DNA of 64,000 nucleotides from Haladaptatus litoreus (GCF_900156425.1 NZ_FTNO01000002.1:416125-480124), one strand, 5' to 3'; shown: positions 7,949 through 17,032, counted from the first letter of the stretch. The notes: a model not told the origin generated them from the letters alone. Program-made: numbers and translations.

Positions 7949-9690
7949 TCGCTATCACGCATCGGAATCGAGACGTTTGATTTTTCCGCTTGGTCGAGTG
8001 CAACGTCGTAGCCCGCGTCGGCGTGTCGAATTACGCCCATTCCGGGGTCGGTCGTGAAGACGCGACGGGCTTTTTCCGCTGCGAGGTCGGAACCATCCAG
8101 CACGACGTGGTTGTTCGTGTGAAGTGCGTTGCCGATGCCGACGCCGCCGCCGTCGTGAACCGAGACGATGTCCGCACCCGCCGCGCAGTTGAGCAGGGCG
8201 TTGAGAATCGGCCAATCAGCTACGGCGTCGGAACCGTCGCGCATGGCTTCCGTCTCGCGGTTCGGACTGGCGACCGACCCCGCATCGAGGTGGTCACGGG
8301 TGACGACGATTGGGGCCTCGATTTCGCCGTCTGCGACGAGTTCGTTGATTCTGAGGGCGAAGCGAGCGCGCTCGGTGAGTCCGTCTTCATCGGTGTCGTA
8401 GCCTAACCAGCAAACTCGGGATGGGAGTCCCTGAAATTCGACCTGTTCCTGTGCGAGGTCAATCCAGCGATGGAGTTGCTCCTTTTCGGGGAACAGTTCG
8501 ACCACTGCCTCATCAGTTCGGTGGATGTCCTCTGGATTGCCCGAAAGCGCGGCCCAGCGGAACGGCCCCTTTCCTTGGCAGAAGAGGGGCCGAATGTAGG
8601 CCGGGACGAATCCGGGGAAGTCGAAAGCGTGTTCCATCTCCCGGTGTTCTTTCACCTGTCCACGGATGTTGTTGCCGTACTCGAAGGCGATTGCGCCCGC
8701 GTCCTGTATATCGAGGATGCCCTGAACGTGGCGGGCCATGGTATCCAAACTCTCTTCGACGTATTTCTCGGGATTCTCGTCGCGGAGTTCGTCTGCTTCG
8801 GAGACGGTGTATCCCGAAGGGTAGTAGCCTTCCAGTTCGTCGTGCGCGCTCGTCTGGTCGGTGATGACGTCCGGAACGAAATCGCGGGAAAGCATCCCTT
8901 CCAGCATGTCGGCGGCGTTGATGTGGACGCCGACCGAGTACGGTTCGCCCGCTTCTGCGGCCTGCTTTGCGTTTTCGATGGCTTCGTCCAAGTCGTCGGA
9001 TTTTTCCATGCAGTATCCCGTCTCGATTCTGCGGTCGATTCGGGATTCATCGACTTCTGCCGCGATGCAGACCCCGTGGTTCATCGTGACCGAGAGAGGT
9101 TGTGCGCCGCCCATTCCGCCGAGTCCCCCCGTGACGACGATTTTGCCGCGCAGGTCGCCCGCAAAGTGTTCGTCCGCGAGCGCGGCCAAGGTTTCGTAGG
9201 TTCCCTGAATGATGCCCTGCGTGCCGATGTACGCCCACGACCCGGCGGTCATCTGGCCGTACATGATGAGTCCCTTCGCTTCGAGTTCGTGGAAATGCTC
9301 CCAGTCGTCCCATTTGCCGACGATGTTCGAGTTGGCGATGAGAACCCGAGGCGCTCGCTCGTGAGTTCGGAAGCGCCCGACTGGTTTGCCGGACTGCACC
9401 AGCAGGGTTTCGTCGTCGTCCAGTTCGCGCAGTTCGGCCAGAATCACGTCGTAGGCGTCCCAACTCCGGGCCGCACGGCCGGTTCCGCCGTAGACCACGA
9501 GGTCTTCGGGTTTCTCCCCGACCTCCGGGTCGAGGTTGTTGTTCAGCATGCGCAGGGCCGCCTCCTGTCGCCAGCCCTTGCATTCGATGTCGGTTCCGGT
9601 CGGCGCACCCTGATACTCGCGCCATTGGGCGCTCGGTTCGCCGACGCCGTGTGTCTCGGTTCCGTCGTCCGTTTCGGATTGCTCGCTCAT
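7945..9690 (-). CDS. hutU: Urocanate hydratase
   Basis: A 581-residue NAD-dependent urocanase, converting urocanate to imidazolone propionate. The NAD-binding glycine-rich segment [12 protein letters not shown] and the active-site Cys motif ([13 protein letters not shown]) are clear, and the C-terminal [15 protein letters not shown] element is also typical. Full family length. First gene of the overlapped hutU-hutG-hutI set. On its coding strand a TATA-like TATTTG is centred about 28 nt upstream of the ATG, so the mRNA is probably leaderless. It is divergent from the HTH-10 regulator. Confidence 0.97.
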   Translation of the reverse strand: MSEQSETDDGTETHGVGEPSAQWREYQGAPTGTDIECKGWRQEAALRMLNNNLDPEVGEKPEDLVVYGGTGRAARSWDAYDVILAELRELDDDETLLVQSGKPVGRFRTHERAPRVLIANSNIVGKWDDWEHFHELEAKGLIMYGQMTAGSWAYIGTQGIIQGTYETLAALADEHFAGDLRGKIVVTGGLGGMGGAQPLSVTMNHGVCIAAEVDESRIDRRIETGYCMEKSDDLDEAIENAKQAAEAGEPYSVGVHINAADMLEGMLSRDFVPDVITDQTSAHDELEGYYPSGYTVSEADELRDENPEKYVEESLDTMARHVQGILDIQDAGAIAFEYGNNIRGQVKEHREMEHAFDFPGFVPAYIRPLFCQGKGPFRWAALSGNPEDIHRTDEAVVELFPEKEQLHRWIDLAQEQVEFQGLPSRVCWLGYDTDEDGLTERARFALRINELVADGEIEAPIVVTRDHLDAGSVASPNRETEAMRDGSDAVADWPILNALLNCAAGADIVSVHDGGGVGIGNALHTNNHVVLDGSDLAAEKARRVFTTDPGMGVIRHADAGYDVALDQAEKSNVSIPMRDSE

Positions 9691-9777
9691 TGTATGTCAT
9701 ACGCACGCGAATCGCAAATACCTCAGGCCCTGCGTGTGGAGGGCTATTTAAGTACTGTTGACGAAAATCGGGAGTTG
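9691..9777. promoter_or_regulatory. Divergent hut promoter region
   Basis: An 87-bp region between hutU (minus) and the HTH-10 regulator (plus). TATTTAAG at 9745-9752 is placed about 29 nt before the regulator ATG, and TATTTGC on the minus strand (about 9713-9721) is about 28 nt before hutU. Both positions fit leaderless transcripts, so the two core promoters lie close together and could be coordinately controlled. Confidence 0.6.
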
Positions 9778-10440
9778 ATGCACGAGGCCGTGCTTCGAAT
9801 CGAGGGAGAGAGCGCGTGCGCAGAGGCTACTCGCGCAACCGAGACGACCATCGAACTCTGGTGTAACGACCACTGTGACCTCCTCCACGTCAGCGGGCGA
9901 GCAGGGGCAAACGCACTGGAACACCTCGAAGAACTCGTCGGAGTGCAAGAGCTACTGGTCGAGGGCAATGAGCGATTGGCGATGACCGAAACCTGCCTGA
10001 AAGACCGCGAGACGGACACTATCGAGTCGTTTCTGGCGCGGCACAGTTGTCTGCTCGTGCCACCGCTTCGGTACGCGGACGGCGAGAAATGGTGTCGGAT
10101 ACTCGCGCTCGATTCGGCCAATCTGACCGGACTCTATCGAGATTTGGTTGACGAGTTTTCGGTGACGGTCGAATCGAAACGCGAGATTGCCGCGGTGCCC
10201 GGCGACAGACCACTGCTCACACCTGAAACCGCCATTTCGGACCTTTCGCCGCGCCAGCAGGAGGCGCTCGTCACCGCACACGAAATGGGGTACTATCGGA
10301 TTCCGCGGGAGACGACGACCGCCGAAATCGCCGCCGAGATGGACATTGACCGCCGGACGCTCGAAGAACACCTTCGTCGCGCGGAGAACAAACTGGTCGA
10401 TGGAATGGTCGCGTTCTACGGCGGCCGAACTCCCGTCTGA
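9778..10440 (+). CDS. HTH-10 (bacterio-opsin activator type) regulator, probable hut regulator
   Basis: A 220-residue cytoplasmic regulator. The C-terminus (LSPRQQEALVTAHEMGYYRI, continuing PRETTTAEIAAEMDIDRRTLEEHLRRAENKLV) is the HTH_10 domain of the bacterio-opsin activator family. The N-terminal ~150 residues are a sensor-like region without a family I can name, containing Cys residues. The ATG at 9778 is preferred over the one at 9694 because a TATTTAAG element lies about 29 nt before it, which fits a leaderless mRNA. Divergence from hutU suggests it controls the hut genes; this is inference from position only. Confidence 0.85.
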   Translation: MHEAVLRIEGESACAEATRATETTIELWCNDHCDLLHVSGRAGANALEHLEELVGVQELLVEGNERLAMTETCLKDRETDTIESFLARHSCLLVPPLRYADGEKWCRILALDSANLTGLYRDLVDEFSVTVESKREIAAVPGDRPLLTPETAISDLSPRQQEALVTAHEMGYYRIPRETTTAEIAAEMDIDRRTLEEHLRRAENKLVDGMVAFYGGRTPV

Positions 10441-10480
10441 CAAAACATTAAATAGTCTTACGCCACCAATATACACAACG

Positions 10481-10882
10481 ATGGGCAACAAAAACAAAAC
10501 TATCTCCTTCAGGGTCAACGAGGATGCCTTCGAAACCCTGCGGGAGATTGCGGAAAAGCGCGACATTTCGCTGTCAGCGGTGTTCCGCGACTACGTCGAG
10601 ACGCTGGTCGCCCACGACGGCAAGGTGGAAGCCGTCCCCGAAAATCAGGTGAGAGACGACGAGGATTCGTTCCCACCAAAAATCGAGGTGCCGAAGAGTT
10701 TCATCCGCGAACACGAACGCCTCGAACTGGAGGCCGAACACCTCCGCGACCAACTCCAAGAACACAAGCAGTACGTCCGCCACCTCAAAGCGAAAGTGGA
10801 CGAAGAAACAGAAGAAGAGGTCATTCACTTGGAGGAACTGGACGACGAGATAGAAAGTGACGAACCGTTTCGACTCGGCTGA
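10481..10882 (+). CDS. Ribbon-helix-helix-like / coiled-coil protein
   Basis: A 133-residue protein starting MGNKNKTISFRVNEDAFETL. The first ~40 residues (ISFRVNEDAFETLREIAEKR, then DISLSAVFRDYVETL) match the CopG/Arc ribbon-helix-helix pattern: a short strand followed by two helices. Residues about 75-125 form a charged coiled coil (HERLELEAEHLRDQLQEHK) with an acidic end. It probably binds DNA as a dimer, but targets are unknown. The ATG was chosen because TTAAATAG lies about 30 nt upstream, giving a leaderless transcript. A longer frame upstream overlaps the HTH-10 gene and was rejected. Confidence 0.75.
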   Translation: MGNKNKTISFRVNEDAFETLREIAEKRDISLSAVFRDYVETLVAHDGKVEAVPENQVRDDEDSFPPKIEVPKSFIREHERLELEAEHLRDQLQEHKQYVRHLKAKVDEETEEEVIHLEELDDEIESDEPFRLG

Positions 10883-10916
10883 GTTGGTCGGGTGGATTCG
10901 CGCCAATTAGACCGGA

Positions 10917-11372
10917 TTACCCCGACAGCGAGTGTTTTTTCTGCCGAGCGAGCGCTTCCGCCGAATCGTCACCCTCCACGTTGGCGAGTTCCTCAACGGC
11001 TTCCAGCGTTCGTACCGAATTGTCCAAAAAGGACAGCACGTCGCCCGAGTAGGCGTACACCATGTAATCGTCGGTCATCACGTCAACGATGGCGTCCGGG
11101 CCAAGGCCACCTTCGCGCAGTTCCAGCAGATAACGCATGAACTTCCGCTCCGGACAGCCGCAGTACGGATTGCTCTGACAGTCACAATCGAGGAAGTCCT
11201 CGGCGAAATCGAGCACTCTGTCTCGGGTCGCGCCGTCCAATTTTTGCATGCCGTCACCCTGAAACAGGATGTCCAGCGTCGCCCCTTTGAACGCCCCTTT
11301 CGGGATGTTCGTCTCCAACTGCGAGGAGATTTGGCGATGGTTTTTGACGTAGATTTTGTCCGTGATAGCCAC
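10917..11372 (-). CDS. DUF5814-like protein
   Basis: A 151-residue soluble protein, MAITDKIYVKNHRQISSQLE at the N-terminus, with a cysteine cluster CDCQSNPYCGCPERKF in the middle that could bind zinc or iron. The sequence looks highly conserved across haloarchaea and matches my recollection of the DUF5814 family, which also occurs as a domain of some helicase-like proteins. No function is assigned. It is convergent with the preceding ribbon-helix-helix gene. Confidence in the gene is high, in the family name moderate. Confidence 0.75.
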   Translation of the reverse strand: MAITDKIYVKNHRQISSQLETNIPKGAFKGATLDILFQGDGMQKLDGATRDRVLDFAEDFLDCDCQSNPYCGCPERKFMRYLLELREGGLGPDAIVDVMTDDYMVYAYSGDVLSFLDNSVRTLEAVEELANVEGDDSAEALARQKKHSLSG

Positions 11373-11533
11373 GCTTAGTGGATGTATTCGGTTCCGCCGG
11401 ATAAGCGTGTCGTCAACCGGAAGAGGTGGACGGAGGTGCTGAGATTTTCCGGGCTTTTGTGTTGTCTGTAGTCATCGAAATCGACCGCAATGTGACCGAC
11501 AGTTGCCGACTCCAAATACCGCCACCGCATGCG

Positions 11534-11564
11534 GGCGAGTGCGCCGACCGCTGGCGCACTCGCC
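11534..11564. repeat. Hairpin 1, 12-bp arms, loop GACCGCT
   Basis: Left arm GGCGAGTGCGCC (11534-11545), loop GACCGCT (11546-11552), right arm GGCGCACTCGCC (11553-11564). The arms are perfectly complementary. Confidence 0.85.
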
Positions 11565-11600
11565 CTCGGCGCTCGCGGGTCGTTCCTCCTCGCTCGCAAT

Positions 11601-11621
11601 CGAGGCAGACCGCTTGCCTCG
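11601..11621. repeat. Hairpin 2, 7-bp arms, loop GACCGCT
   Basis: Left arm CGAGGCA (11601-11607), loop GACCGCT (11608-11614), right arm TGCCTCG (11615-11621). The loop is identical to that of hairpin 1, 36 bp away, while the stems differ. Confidence 0.8.
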
Positions 11622-11650
11622 TACTCCCCCGACCTCCCCGGGCATACAGA

Positions 11651-11664
11651 CAGTCGCGCGACTG
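11651..11664. repeat. 14-bp perfect palindrome
   Basis: CAGTCGCGCGACTG reads the same on both strands. It lies 29 bp past hairpin 2 and about 107 bp before the next ATG. Confidence 0.7.
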
Positions 11665-11771
11665 GCGCGAACTGTCCGCATCGCGCGTCCAGACCGGGTG
11701 TGAAGATTCGAGGAAGCGATTACGAGGCCGAAAGCCACCGAAGTCAAATAGCTGCAGAAGTAATTGGAGCA

Positions 11772-12209
11772 ATGGCAAGTCTCTCCGAGCGATGGTTTAG
11801 CCGCTTTTCCGATGACTGGGAAGACCCTTCGACTGTACGAGGGTTTTTCAGTGGGCTATGGCAGATAGGGCTTCAAATTGTGCTCTACGTCTTACTGCTG
11901 ACTCTTACTGATTCACTTGGAATCACATCATTCGACAGTTCGCAGAACGCAAATGCTGTCCTGATTTGGGTCGCGGTGTTGCTCGGCGTCCTACTCGGAG
12001 GGGGGATGAACTATCTCCACTACACCCAAGAGCGATTCAAGAAGCTCGGACGGACGTTCACGTACCGAGCCACGATGATTGTCGGAGTCTATGGACTGTA
12101 TCTGGTTCTCTTCTCGATTCACCCGGTTCACGGGATTATGTTCGCATTCGCCAACATCGTCGCCAAAATCCTCCTTCTCCTCGGAATGACAATATCCAGA
12201 AAACTGTAA
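11772..12209 (+). CDS. Small membrane protein, unknown function
   Basis: A 145-residue protein beginning MASLSERWFSRFSDDWEDPS. After a polar N-terminus it has about four transmembrane helices: near 28-50 (IGLQIVLYVLLLTLTDSLGI), 62-80 (ANAVLIWVAVLLGVLLGGGM), 98-118 (ATMIVGVYGLYLVLFSI) and 120-142. No motif known to me. The ATG at 11772 is favoured over the longer frame because CAAATAGC lies about 24 nt upstream and the preceding codons overlap hairpin DNA. It is convergent with the polyprenyl synthase, with only 22 bp between the two ends. Confidence 0.65.
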   Translation: MASLSERWFSRFSDDWEDPSTVRGFFSGLWQIGLQIVLYVLLLTLTDSLGITSFDSSQNANAVLIWVAVLLGVLLGGGMNYLHYTQERFKKLGRTFTYRATMIVGVYGLYLVLFSIHPVHGIMFAFANIVAKILLLLGMTISRKL

Positions 12210-12231
12210 TCGCGGCTTGATAGCCGGAACA

Positions 12232-13074
12232 TCAGTGTTCGCGCGTGACGACGAACTCCGCGAAATCGCGCAGATAGTCCAACGCCTCGGAATCCGGCGC
12301 GTCAACTCGGTCGAGTGCGGCGAGGGCCGCGTCGGACTGCTCGTGGGCCAGTTCGTTCGCCTCATCCGCGCTCAGGTCGGTGACCTGTACGATGGAGGGG
12401 CGGCCGATTTCCTCGTCCTGTCCCGTCGGTTTTCCGAGGTCGTCCGGGTCGGCAATCTCGTCCAACACGTCGTCTCGAATCTGGAACGCGACGCCGACGC
12501 GCTGTGCGTACTCGCCGAAAGCGTCCACGGTTTCCGAATCTGAACCCGCTGCAATCGCACCGAGTTCAGCGGCGGCGCGGAACAGTGCCCCGGTTTTTCG
12601 GCGCGCGAGTTCCATGTACTCAGACCGGTTTGAGGGCAAATCGACGAGTTCTGACGCCTCACCCATGCCGAGTTCTATCATCGATTCGGCGACGACTTCC
12701 ATCGCACGAGGCTGTGAGGAAAAGAGTTCGAACGCCTCGCCGAGCATTCCGTCGCTGGCGATGATGGCCGGGCCGTAGCCGTATTCTGCCCACGCACTCG
12801 ACGTCCCCCGGCGAACGTCCGAGCGGTCGATGATGTCGTCTACGACGAGCGACGCGTCGTGAACGAGTTCGACGCCGACGCCGAAATCCACGGCGTCTTC
12901 GGCGTCGCCGCCCGCCGCCTCGCAGACCAGCATCGCAACCGTCGGCCGAACGCGCTTGCCACCCGAAAGCGCGGTGTGTGCAAGTTGGTCCGACAGTTCG
13001 CGTGGTTCGACCCGCGCTACGACCTCCTCCAATCGGTCTTCGACGAGCGTCCTGCGGGCCATCAGGTACTCCAT
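12232..13074 (-). CDS. idsA: Polyprenyl (geranylgeranyl-type) diphosphate synthase
   Basis: A 280-residue trans-prenyltransferase that condenses isopentenyl diphosphate with allylic diphosphates, making precursors of archaeal lipids or quinone side chains. The substrate-binding GGKRVRP is near residue 38, the first Asp-rich motif DDIID near 80 and the second DDVLD near 205. The protein is somewhat shorter than the ~350-residue haloarchaeal GGPP synthase, so it may be a second paralogue with a different chain length; this is inference. Starts are possible at 13074 (MEYLM) or at Met5. The downstream neighbour is convergent. Confidence 0.88.
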   Translation of the reverse strand: MEYLMARRTLVEDRLEEVVARVEPRELSDQLAHTALSGGKRVRPTVAMLVCEAAGGDAEDAVDFGVGVELVHDASLVVDDIIDRSDVRRGTSSAWAEYGYGPAIIASDGMLGEAFELFSSQPRAMEVVAESMIELGMGEASELVDLPSNRSEYMELARRKTGALFRAAAELGAIAAGSDSETVDAFGEYAQRVGVAFQIRDDVLDEIADPDDLGKPTGQDEEIGRPSIVQVTDLSADEANELAHEQSDAALAALDRVDAPDSEALDYLRDFAEFVVTREH

Positions 13075-13116
13075 TCATCTGTGCTTCAGGACGGGGCACG
13101 CAAATACGTGACGGGT

Positions 13117-13839
13117 TCAGTTTGCTGTCATCACGGCGCGAATCGACAAAAACGTGGGTTCGCGTGACACGCGCTCGAACGTTTCCGGAGCTTTCTCGCG
13201 GAATGCATCTGTCGGTTGGCTTTCCTCGATACGGTCGAGTCGAAATCCAGCAGCAAGCAGTGGGTTTAGTATTGCAGACAGTGGCCGCCGATAGGTCGGA
13301 ACCTCGACCGGGTCGCCGAAACTCGTCCAGACTTCGCTCACGACTTCCGTCTCGAAGTAGTTCTCTGGGTCGAAATGGAAGTAGTCCGCGACGGGATGCC
13401 CGGATGAAAAGACGAGGAGGCCGTCAGTGCGGAGCACTCGGGCGAGTTCCGCAAAGAGTGAATCCCAGTCTTCCACGTAATCGAACGCTAGCGAACTGTA
13501 GACGAGGTCGAATCGGTTCGATTCGAAGGGCAGTTCCTCGCCGAAATCGCACCGCAGAAATTCCGCGTCGGGGGCCCGTTCGCGTGCGTGAGAAAGCATC
13601 GACGGACTGGCGTCGATACCGGTTACTTCCGCACCTTCGTCCAGCAAATATTCGGTCGTGATTCCCGGCCCGCATCCGGCATCAAGTACGTCCATTCCGG
13701 CAATATCCGGCAACAATCCCTGCGTTGTCGGTCGTTCGAGGTCTGCGTTGAACGGTTTCGTCGGCGCGCGCTCGGCATAATCGTCGGCCAGTTGTTCGTA
13801 GGCGGAGAGGGCCAGCGGTTGCTCTCGCTCGTCGGTCAT
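13117..13839 (-). CDS. Class I SAM-dependent methyltransferase
   Basis: A 240-residue protein with the Rossmann SAM-binding signature VLDAGCGPGITTEYL at about residues 50-65, then VTGIDASPSMLSHARE and FDLVYSSLAFDYV (Methyltransf_11 pattern). It starts at the ATG at 13837-13839 (MTDEREQPLALSAYEQLADD); a longer frame upstream runs into etfA. The substrate is unknown. It lies between idsA and etfA on the same strand, but gaps of about 42 and 85 bp with a T-tract terminator signal before it suggest separate transcription. Confidence 0.85.
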   Translation of the reverse strand: MTDEREQPLALSAYEQLADDYAERAPTKPFNADLERPTTQGLLPDIAGMDVLDAGCGPGITTEYLLDEGAEVTGIDASPSMLSHARERAPDAEFLRCDFGEELPFESNRFDLVYSSLAFDYVEDWDSLFAELARVLRTDGLLVFSSGHPVADYFHFDPENYFETEVVSEVWTSFGDPVEVPTYRRPLSAILNPLLAAGFRLDRIEESQPTDAFREKAPETFERVSREPTFLSIRAVMTAN

Positions 13840-13901
13840 ACACTTCACTCTGCAAGAATGGTGAAAAAGGTCGCTAGTTGAACTGCGTTCGTCGTTCGAG
13901 T

Positions 13902-13910
13902 GAAAAAAAC
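13902..13910 (-). terminator. Poly-T tract after etfA
   Basis: On the minus strand a run of seven T follows the etfA stop by about 15 nt. Archaeal RNA polymerase terminates at such T-tracts without a required hairpin. Confidence 0.5.
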
Positions 13911-13924
13911 AGAACTGAACGGTT

Positions 13925-14878
13925 CTAGCTGAACTGTTCGATGAGTTCCGGAACCACGTCGAACAGGTCGCCCACGACACCGTAGTCCGCGATGTCGAAG
14001 ATAGGCGCGTTCGGGTCGGTGTTGACCGCGATGATGGTTTCCGCGCCTTTCATTCCGGCGACGTGCTGAACCGCGCCGGAAATACCGATTGCGAGGTACA
14101 CCTGCGGCGTGACCTGCGCACCGGACTGACCGACCTGTCGGTTCTTCGGAAGCCAGCCGTTGTCCACGATTGGTCGCGAGGACGCGAGGGTCGCACCCGT
14201 CGCCTCCACGAGGTCTTCGATGAGCGGAAGGTTTTCTTCTTCCTCGATACCGCGGCCGATGCTGACGATAAACTCGGCTTCGCTAATGTCCACGTCGCCA
14301 CTGCCGACCTCTTCGAATCCGGTGACGGTCGAACGGACTTCGGACTCGTCAACTTCGAAGTCGAACGCGGAAACCTCGGCGTCACCGACGCCTTCGGCCT
14401 CCGGCCATTCGGCACCACGGGTCGTGACGGCGAACTGGTCGCCTTCGACTTCCACGGTCGTCTCGACTTTCGAACCGTACATTTCGCGGGTCGTCGTGAG
14501 CGTGCCGTCGTACTCGAAGCCGATTGCGTCCGTGACGAGCGGCAGGTCGAGTCGATTGGCGACGGCGGGCGCGTAGTCCAGTCCGTTCACGCTGTTTGGC
14601 ATGAGGACGAACATCGGCGCGAGGTCTTCGTACAGCGCCTCGATGGCCTGCACGTACACATCGTGGTTGAACTCCTCGCCGTTCTCGACGGTGTGAATCG
14701 CATCCACGCCCTCGCGGTTCAGGCTGTCCGCGAAGGAATCAACGTCGCCGCTGATGACTGCGAGGTGAAGGTCGCCACCCGCGTCGTCAGCGAGTTCGCG
14801 TCCGGCGGAGATGATTTCGAAACTCTCGTCGCGGAGTTCGCCGCGTCGGTGTTCCGTGATGGCAAGAACGTCGCTCAT
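13925..14878 (-). CDS. etfA: Electron transfer flavoprotein alpha subunit
   Basis: A 317-residue FAD-binding ETF subunit. The C-terminal FAD domain is clear (ASSRPIVDNGWLPKNRQVGQ, continuing SGAQVTPQVYLAIGISGAVQ, then INTDPNAPIFDIADYGVVGD, the last written in the protein as VNTDPNAPIF). The N-terminal domain is an adenine-nucleotide alpha-hydrolase-like fold. With EtfB it accepts electrons from acyl-CoA and other flavin dehydrogenases and passes them to the quinone pool through an ETF:quinone oxidoreductase that is not in this window. It overlaps etfB by four bases (ATGA), so the two are translationally coupled. Confidence 0.95.
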   Translation of the reverse strand: MSDVLAITEHRRGELRDESFEIISAGRELADDAGGDLHLAVISGDVDSFADSLNREGVDAIHTVENGEEFNHDVYVQAIEALYEDLAPMFVLMPNSVNGLDYAPAVANRLDLPLVTDAIGFEYDGTLTTTREMYGSKVETTVEVEGDQFAVTTRGAEWPEAEGVGDAEVSAFDFEVDESEVRSTVTGFEEVGSGDVDISEAEFIVSIGRGIEEEENLPLIEDLVEATGATLASSRPIVDNGWLPKNRQVGQSGAQVTPQVYLAIGISGAVQHVAGMKGAETIIAVNTDPNAPIFDIADYGVVGDLFDVVPELIEQFS

Positions 14879-15666
14879 TCTGCCACCCCCTTCTCCCGAA
14901 GAACTTCAGCCAATTTCCCGGCCGTTTCTCCGGCGTCTCCTTCGAAGATTTCTGCGTCGCTTTCGCTTTCGGGTTCGTACATGTCGGTCAGCGTCAGGTC
15001 GCTCTCCAGCGTGTCGGCGTCGAGGCCAAGGTCGGCGAGTGTTTTCGGTGCGATTTCTTTGGACTGAGCCTGTCGAATACCGCGCAGGCTGGCGTATCGT
15101 GGTTCGTTGATACCGGTCTGGATCGTGAGCACCGCGGGGAGTTCCACGTCAGTTAGCTCCTCGACACCGCCCTCCAGTTCTCGACGGACGTGCGCGACAC
15201 CTTCGTCAACATCCATATCGAGCGCGTTCACGACTGCCGCCCACTCGAAGTCGATGGCGTCCGCGAGCGCGACACCGGTCGCACCGAATGCGTCGTCGCC
15301 TGCCTGAACACCGGTCAGCACGATGTCTGGTTCCTCTTCCGCGACGACGGCGGAGAATATCTCTGCTTTTGCTTCAGTGTCGAGCAAGTCAACGTCCTCG
15401 AACGACTCGTCCCAGACGCGAATCGAACGGTCTGCGCCTTTGGCGAGCGCCATCCGAATCGTTTCTTCCGAACGCTCCGGGCCGATAGTGACGGTGACGA
15501 CTTCGTCGGCGATGCCCTCCTCGTTCATCTGAACGCCTTCTTCGACGGCGTAGTCGTCCCACTCGTTGAGGTCGTATTCGAGGTAGCGGTCGTCTACCTC
15601 TGTTCCTTCCACTTCGAAGTCATCCGCGAGTTCGGCGACTTCTTTTACGGTTACCAAGACCTTCAT
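14875..15666 (-). CDS. etfB: Electron transfer flavoprotein beta subunit
   Basis: A 263-residue ETF beta subunit beginning MKVLVTVKEVAELADDFEVE. The family signature region is visible in PDIVLTGVQAGDDAFGATGV and VELPAVLTIQTGINEPRYAS (seen across residues about 110-190). It binds AMP structurally and partners EtfA. The ATG at 15664-15666 is used; a TTG two codons earlier is not needed. It precedes etfA with a 4-base overlap. No dehydrogenase gene is next to it, so the electron donor cannot be inferred from context. Confidence 0.95.
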   Translation of the reverse strand: MKVLVTVKEVAELADDFEVEGTEVDDRYLEYDLNEWDDYAVEEGVQMNEEGIADEVVTVTIGPERSEETIRMALAKGADRSIRVWDESFEDVDLLDTEAKAEIFSAVVAEEEPDIVLTGVQAGDDAFGATGVALADAIDFEWAAVVNALDMDVDEGVAHVRRELEGGVEELTDVELPAVLTIQTGINEPRYASLRGIRQAQSKEIAPKTLADLGLDADTLESDLTLTDMYEPESESDAEIFEGDAGETAGKLAEVLREKGVAE

Positions 15667-15771
15667 AATCAATTCCTTTCCGGGTAGCGGGTAAACGTTT
15701 TCGAAACGGCCGACAATGCACGAGCAGTACTATTCGGTTTTCTTACTCGTTTGAGCCGGATTTTGACGAAA

Positions 15772-16911
15772 TTATTCGCTATCGAAGTCAACGATGTCTT
15801 CGTCCGGAAGCGTGATGAGGTTTTCACGGCCGATTCTGAGTTTATCCACGCGGCCCTCATCGTCCATCGCCGAGAGGAGTTGTGACACCTTCGCGTTCGA
15901 CCAGTTCGTCTCCGTGACAATTTTCGCCTGCTTCATCCGGCCACCGTTCTGTTTCAACAGGTGTTCGACGCGCTCTTCGTCGGACAGCAGTTCGACATCC
16001 GGTTCGTCGTCCTTCGGTTCGGAATCGGAGGCAACTTCTTCACCCGAATCGTGTCTGGATTCCGAAACCGTCGCAGGCGGGTCACGGGGAGATGAGTCAT
16101 CTGCCGATTCATCATCCCGTCGTTGCATCAGCACGTACAGACCGCCAATCCCGGTACTGATGACGAGCAAGAGAAGAACGATGTTCGTCGTAGAGAGAAA
16201 TGGTTCTTCGCCACTGTCGCCCGTTTCGGTGTACGTTACGTCGATTTCGCGGGTTTCGGGGTTCAGCGACATCGGCCCCTCCAACGCGACGGTTCCGTTG
16301 TTGTGGCCGTAGTTCGGCGAGTTCTGAATCCGATAACCGTCCGGCGATTCGATGATGAGTCGTTGGTCAGCAGTGAGCGAATCGAGCCACGTCGATGAGC
16401 CGTCGTCGAGCAAAAACGCATCACGTAAAATAATTTTGTCTCCTTCAACTTGTGCGAAGTTCGTCCAGACGAACGAGAGCGACAGCGTGTGAGTCGTGTT
16501 CCCCGGCGTGTACGTCCGCTCTACGTCGAGAATCTTCATTTCGCGGCCCGTCTCCGACTGCATCTGGTCTGCGATTCGGATGAACAACTCCTGTGAGGGA
16601 CCAACATTTGCGCTACCGCGTTCGAAATCGTCGCCGAGTTCCTCGAAGGCGGCGGTTTCGTTCTCGTTCCTGGTGACGAACTCCATCGAAACATTCCACC
16701 GAGCATCGCCGTCGGGTTGTGGCGTAATTCGAATCGTGGTGCCGTTCGTGGTCGTCTCCGGGGGTGCTGATTGGCTTGCGACCGTCTCCTCGCCACCGTT
16801 CGGCGTATCGAGGTTGGTCGAAGCCACCTGTCGCGTATCCGCCGCGGAAACAGCGGAACCCACGACGAGGAGGGTAAGGAAGACCACGAGGAGGGCGGAA
16901 TGTAACCGCAT
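15772..16911 (-). CDS. Membrane-anchored protein with cytoplasmic winged helix (DUF7345/DUF7343-like)
   Basis: A 379-residue protein. A Sec-type signal (MRLHSALLVVFLTLLVVGSA) is followed by an extracellular Thr/Asn-rich domain of about 210 residues, one transmembrane helix near 240-262 (IVLLLLVISTGIGGLYVLM), an acidic Asp/Ser/Glu linker, and a C-terminal winged helix (VEHLLKQNGGRMKQAKIVTE, then TNWSNAKVSQLLSAMDDEGR). It looks like a one-component surface sensor whose DNA-binding domain faces the cytoplasm. Similar haloarchaeal proteins carry DUF7345 and DUF7343; I recall these names and did not verify them. It is divergent from the secreted protein and pilin genes. Confidence 0.8.
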   Translation of the reverse strand: MRLHSALLVVFLTLLVVGSAVSAADTRQVASTNLDTPNGGEETVASQSAPPETTTNGTTIRITPQPDGDARWNVSMEFVTRNENETAAFEELGDDFERGSANVGPSQELFIRIADQMQSETGREMKILDVERTYTPGNTTHTLSLSFVWTNFAQVEGDKIILRDAFLLDDGSSTWLDSLTADQRLIIESPDGYRIQNSPNYGHNNGTVALEGPMSLNPETREIDVTYTETGDSGEEPFLSTTNIVLLLLVISTGIGGLYVLMQRRDDESADDSSPRDPPATVSESRHDSGEEVASDSEPKDDEPDVELLSDEERVEHLLKQNGGRMKQAKIVTETNWSNAKVSQLLSAMDDEGRVDKLRIGRENLITLPDEDIVDFDSE

Positions 16912-17032
16912 ACACTTGTGTGGTCAATCGGGCAAGAAAATGCTTTCCATCCGTGCGATAAAACATCAGCGACTAATTTGAATGATTTCCGTCCTTCTTA
17001 GCCGTTCATACAACTGCTTCGAAATCCCGTAC

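Larger units (their letters stand above)
11373..11771. other. 399-bp intergenic region with twin hairpins
   Basis: No gene is supported. It contains two perfect hairpins with the same 7-nt loop GACCGCT (11534-11564 and 11601-11621), a 14-bp perfect palindrome (11651-11664), and an A/T element near 11745-11751 that may be the TATA box for the membrane-protein gene at 11772. The hairpins could mark a small RNA or a decayed palindromic element. Confidence 0.6.

Noticed and set aside
8470-9777. First part of a 656-codon plus-strand frame ahead of the HTH-10 gene
   Set aside because: It lies antisense to hutU; only the last 221 codons, after the TATTTAAG element, look like a gene.
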